A DNA stretch of 64,000 bases from assembly GCF_001654915.1 (NCBI RefSeq), contig NZ_LXEQ01000061.1; one strand, written 5' to 3'. Under the pieces are notes generated by a model. That model saw nothing but the letters and a program-made list of their open reading frames with translations. It made no database searches and was not told the origin of the DNA. Source of the DNA: Buttiauxella ferragutiae (GTDB lineage: Bacteria; Pseudomonadota; Gammaproteobacteria; Enterobacterales; Enterobacteriaceae). Numbering within the stretch: position 1 is the stretch's first letter; the number at the start of each line of letters is the position of its first letter. This document shows, piece by piece, positions 63,921-64,000 of this stretch. The translations under genes were made by a program, and so were the position numbers.

Positions 63921-64000
63921 TTATTGTTTGACGGTTAAGAAATAATCAAATATTTCCGGCACATTACCCGAGCCGATCCCCGTAGTTACAGCACCTTTTA
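63921..64000 (-). CDS. C-terminal end of an unidentified gene
   Basis: On the minus strand the frame entering from the right edge reads KGAVTTGIGSGNVPEIFDYF, followed by LTVKQ and a TAA at 63921-63923. About 25 codons are seen. No stop interrupts it and the residues look like real protein. It is too short to name. It is in the same direction as the symporter and porin, so it may belong to the same locus. Confidence 0.5.
   Translation of the reverse strand, partial: KGAVTTGIGSGNVPEIFDYFLTVKQ

Noticed and set aside
59723..64000. Duplicate of the argU 3' end that would mark an attR site
   Set aside because: No repeat of the T-arm/acceptor sequence was found by eye downstream within the window.

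Overview
The window is chromosomal DNA of an enterobacterium (Enterobacteriaceae). Gene order and protein lengths match the Escherichia/Salmonella/Klebsiella backbone almost gene for gene from ybeZ to folD-argU, but it is not E. coli: cobD is kept beside cobC (as in Salmonella), ybeM is intact, and an inositol catabolic cluster fills the gap between gltL and ybeL. The species cannot be fixed by eye; a Klebsiella/Kluyvera/Buttiauxella/Enterobacter-type organism is plausible.

Layout. 1-3830: ybeZ (5' end missing), ybeY, ybeX, lnt. 3831-7550: gltIJKL glutamate/aspartate ABC transporter, with a GcvB-type C/A-rich leader and the SroC sponge RNA between gltI and gltJ. 7563-21938: inositol regulon (iolB, iolE, iolC-aldolase fusion, a second Gfo/Idh/MocA oxidoreductase, a complete sugar ABC transporter, iolG, iolD, iolA, and divergent iolR). 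21968-43000: ybeL, leuS-lptE-holA-nadD, cobD/cobC, rsfS-rlmH-mrdA-mrdB-rlpA, dacA, ybeD, lipB, ybeF, lipA, tatE, ybeM, crcB, a 29-codon ORF, cspE, pagP. 42753-53527: anaerobic C4-dicarboxylate/citrate block (dcuC, dpiBA, citCDEFXG, citT). 53570-59458: rna, a 49-codon ORF, an alpha/beta hydrolase, a GntP-family transporter behind two GntR-type operators, rnk, ybcI, ybcJ, folD. 59646-59722: tRNA-Arg(TCT), argU. From there to the end the sequence is more AT-rich and looks acquired: a truncated DUF4942-like gene, a decayed IS3-family transposase, an unidentified fragment, a KdgM/NanC-type porin, a large sodium:solute symporter, and the C-terminus of one more gene on the minus strand.

How it works together. 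The iol cluster encodes every step from myo-inositol to DHAP plus acetyl-CoA and CO2: IolG dehydrogenates, IolE dehydrates, IolD hydrolyses, IolB isomerises, the kinase half of IolC phosphorylates, its C-terminal half probably supplies the aldolase, and IolA makes acetyl-CoA. The ABC transporter brings in substrate and IolR probably represses through AT-rich palindromes. The cit block gives citrate/succinate antiport, citrate lyase with its maturation enzymes and the DpiBA two-component sensor, with DcuC as succinate exporter. The porin/symporter pair at the end is probably the uptake part of an acidic-oligosaccharide locus continuing past the window.

No CRISPR array, intact prophage or obviously new defence system was seen. 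The most unusual material is the argU junction scar, two small unrecognised ORFs, a terminator-like hairpin in the dcuC leader, and several unannotated operator-like repeats.
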